Assembly: GCA_045565695.1 (NCBI GenBank)
Contig: JBJLEZ010000001.1
Coordinates: forward strand, 62,001-126,000
DNA: 64,000 nucleotides
Source: GCA-2690565 sp002457235
GTDB taxonomy: Bacteria > Verrucomicrobiota > Verrucomicrobiia > Opitutales > Coraliomargaritaceae
Direction: 5' to 3'
Below are positions 63,829 through 64,000 of the stretch, in pieces. Every line of letters starts with the position of its first letter. Position 1 is the stretch's first letter. Under the pieces are notes generated by a model, which searched no databases, was not told the origin of the DNA, and was given only the letters and a program-made list of their open reading frames with translations. Position numbers and translations under genes: made by a program.

Positions 63829-64000
63829 TTATAAAGTGTAAGGTAAAGAGTCAACCCAAGTTAGACCTGATCCAATATGTTTAATAATAATAGCACTTCC
63901 TGCAGGAATAGATGTTGTTCCAACATCGGTGGCGTTATCACCTAGTGCTCTCCAGCCATCACCACCAAAGAAACCATCAAACGGATCATCTTGTCTATAA
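63829..64000 (-). CDS. 3' end of a secreted-protein gene, cut by the window edge
   Basis: The last 56 codons of a minus-strand frame that enters from beyond 64000 and stops at 63829-63831. The visible end reads DDPFDGFFGGDGWRALGDNATDVGT, then TSIPAGSAIIIKHIGSGLTW, then VDSLPYTL. The 'GWR...IPAGSAIIIK' ending recalls the C-terminus of TIGR02597-type secreted proteins common near PEP-CTERM genes in Verrucomicrobia; this is from memory. It ends 23 bp before the PEP-CTERM start, so the two are probably one transcript. Confidence 0.55.
   Translation of the reverse strand, partial: YRQDDPFDGFFGGDGWRALGDNATDVGTTSIPAGSAIIIKHIGSGLTWVDSLPYTL

Noticed and set aside
1..64000. Search for tRNA, rRNA, CRISPR arrays, insertion sequences and phage genes
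   Set aside because: No T-loop GGTTCGAATCC-type boxes in gaps, no spaced direct repeats, no transposase or integrase motifs.

Overview
This window is 64 kb of AT-rich, densely coding bacterial chromosome, mostly housekeeping genes in short operons on both strands. The gene set points to the PVC group, most likely a marine Verrucomicrobiota of the Opitutae type. It holds the 52-residue 'small basic protein' typical of Verrucomicrobia/Chlamydiae, an exosortase plus a PEP-CTERM protein, an FmdB-like protein without cysteines, and a type-2 LeuA. Almost no gene has a recognisable Shine-Dalgarno sequence; starts sit in A/T-rich leaders. The assignment is inference from gene content, not from a marker-gene comparison. 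I see no tRNA, rRNA, insertion sequence, prophage or CRISPR array.

Layout. 0-6 kb: an HPr protein, then a tripartite RND efflux operon (TolC-type lipoprotein, membrane-fusion protein, RND pump). 6-9 kb: SAM recycling (metK-ahcY) with a winged-helix regulator just upstream. 9-20.8 kb: mixed genes, including a UbiA-like membrane protein, CoaC, LeuA, a DapF homologue without its catalytic cysteines, a SulP transporter, a candidate 6S RNA, an OGG1-type glycosylase, two overlapping fluoride channels, the small basic protein, an ABC-F ATPase and dihydrofolate reductase. 20.8-28.5 kb: complex I genes nuoBCDEFGHI. 28.6-31 kb: the FmdB-like gene overlapping an exosortase, then obgE. 31-42 kb: a Ppx/GppA phosphatase, the translation operon nusA-infB-rbfA-nrnA-truB-ribF-rluD, then plsY and serA. 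42-49.4 kb: efp, a divergent thymidine phosphorylase homologue, argS, an M24 peptidase, a DUF192 lipoprotein and a TMTC-like membrane/TPR protein. 49.4-55.2 kb: complex I genes nuoJKLMN. 55.4-62.3 kb: a MalY-type lyase, an S4 protein and the aspartate-family genes thrC, lysC and hom, with a nitric oxide synthase gene on the opposite strand between lysC and hom. 62.3-64 kb: a secreted FKBP, a PEP-CTERM gene carrying two frameshifts, and the 3' end of a secreted-protein gene.

How the parts fit. The two nuo clusters together give 13 of the 14 usual subunits; nuoA is not in the window. Exosortase and PEP-CTERM protein are the enzyme and substrate of one surface-sorting system, although they lie 34 kb apart. 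The most notable items are the bacterial NOS inside the threonine gene set, the candidate 6S RNA at 15.9 kb, and two enzyme homologues (DapF, thymidine phosphorylase) whose catalytic or ligand-binding residues are replaced while the fold-level motifs remain.
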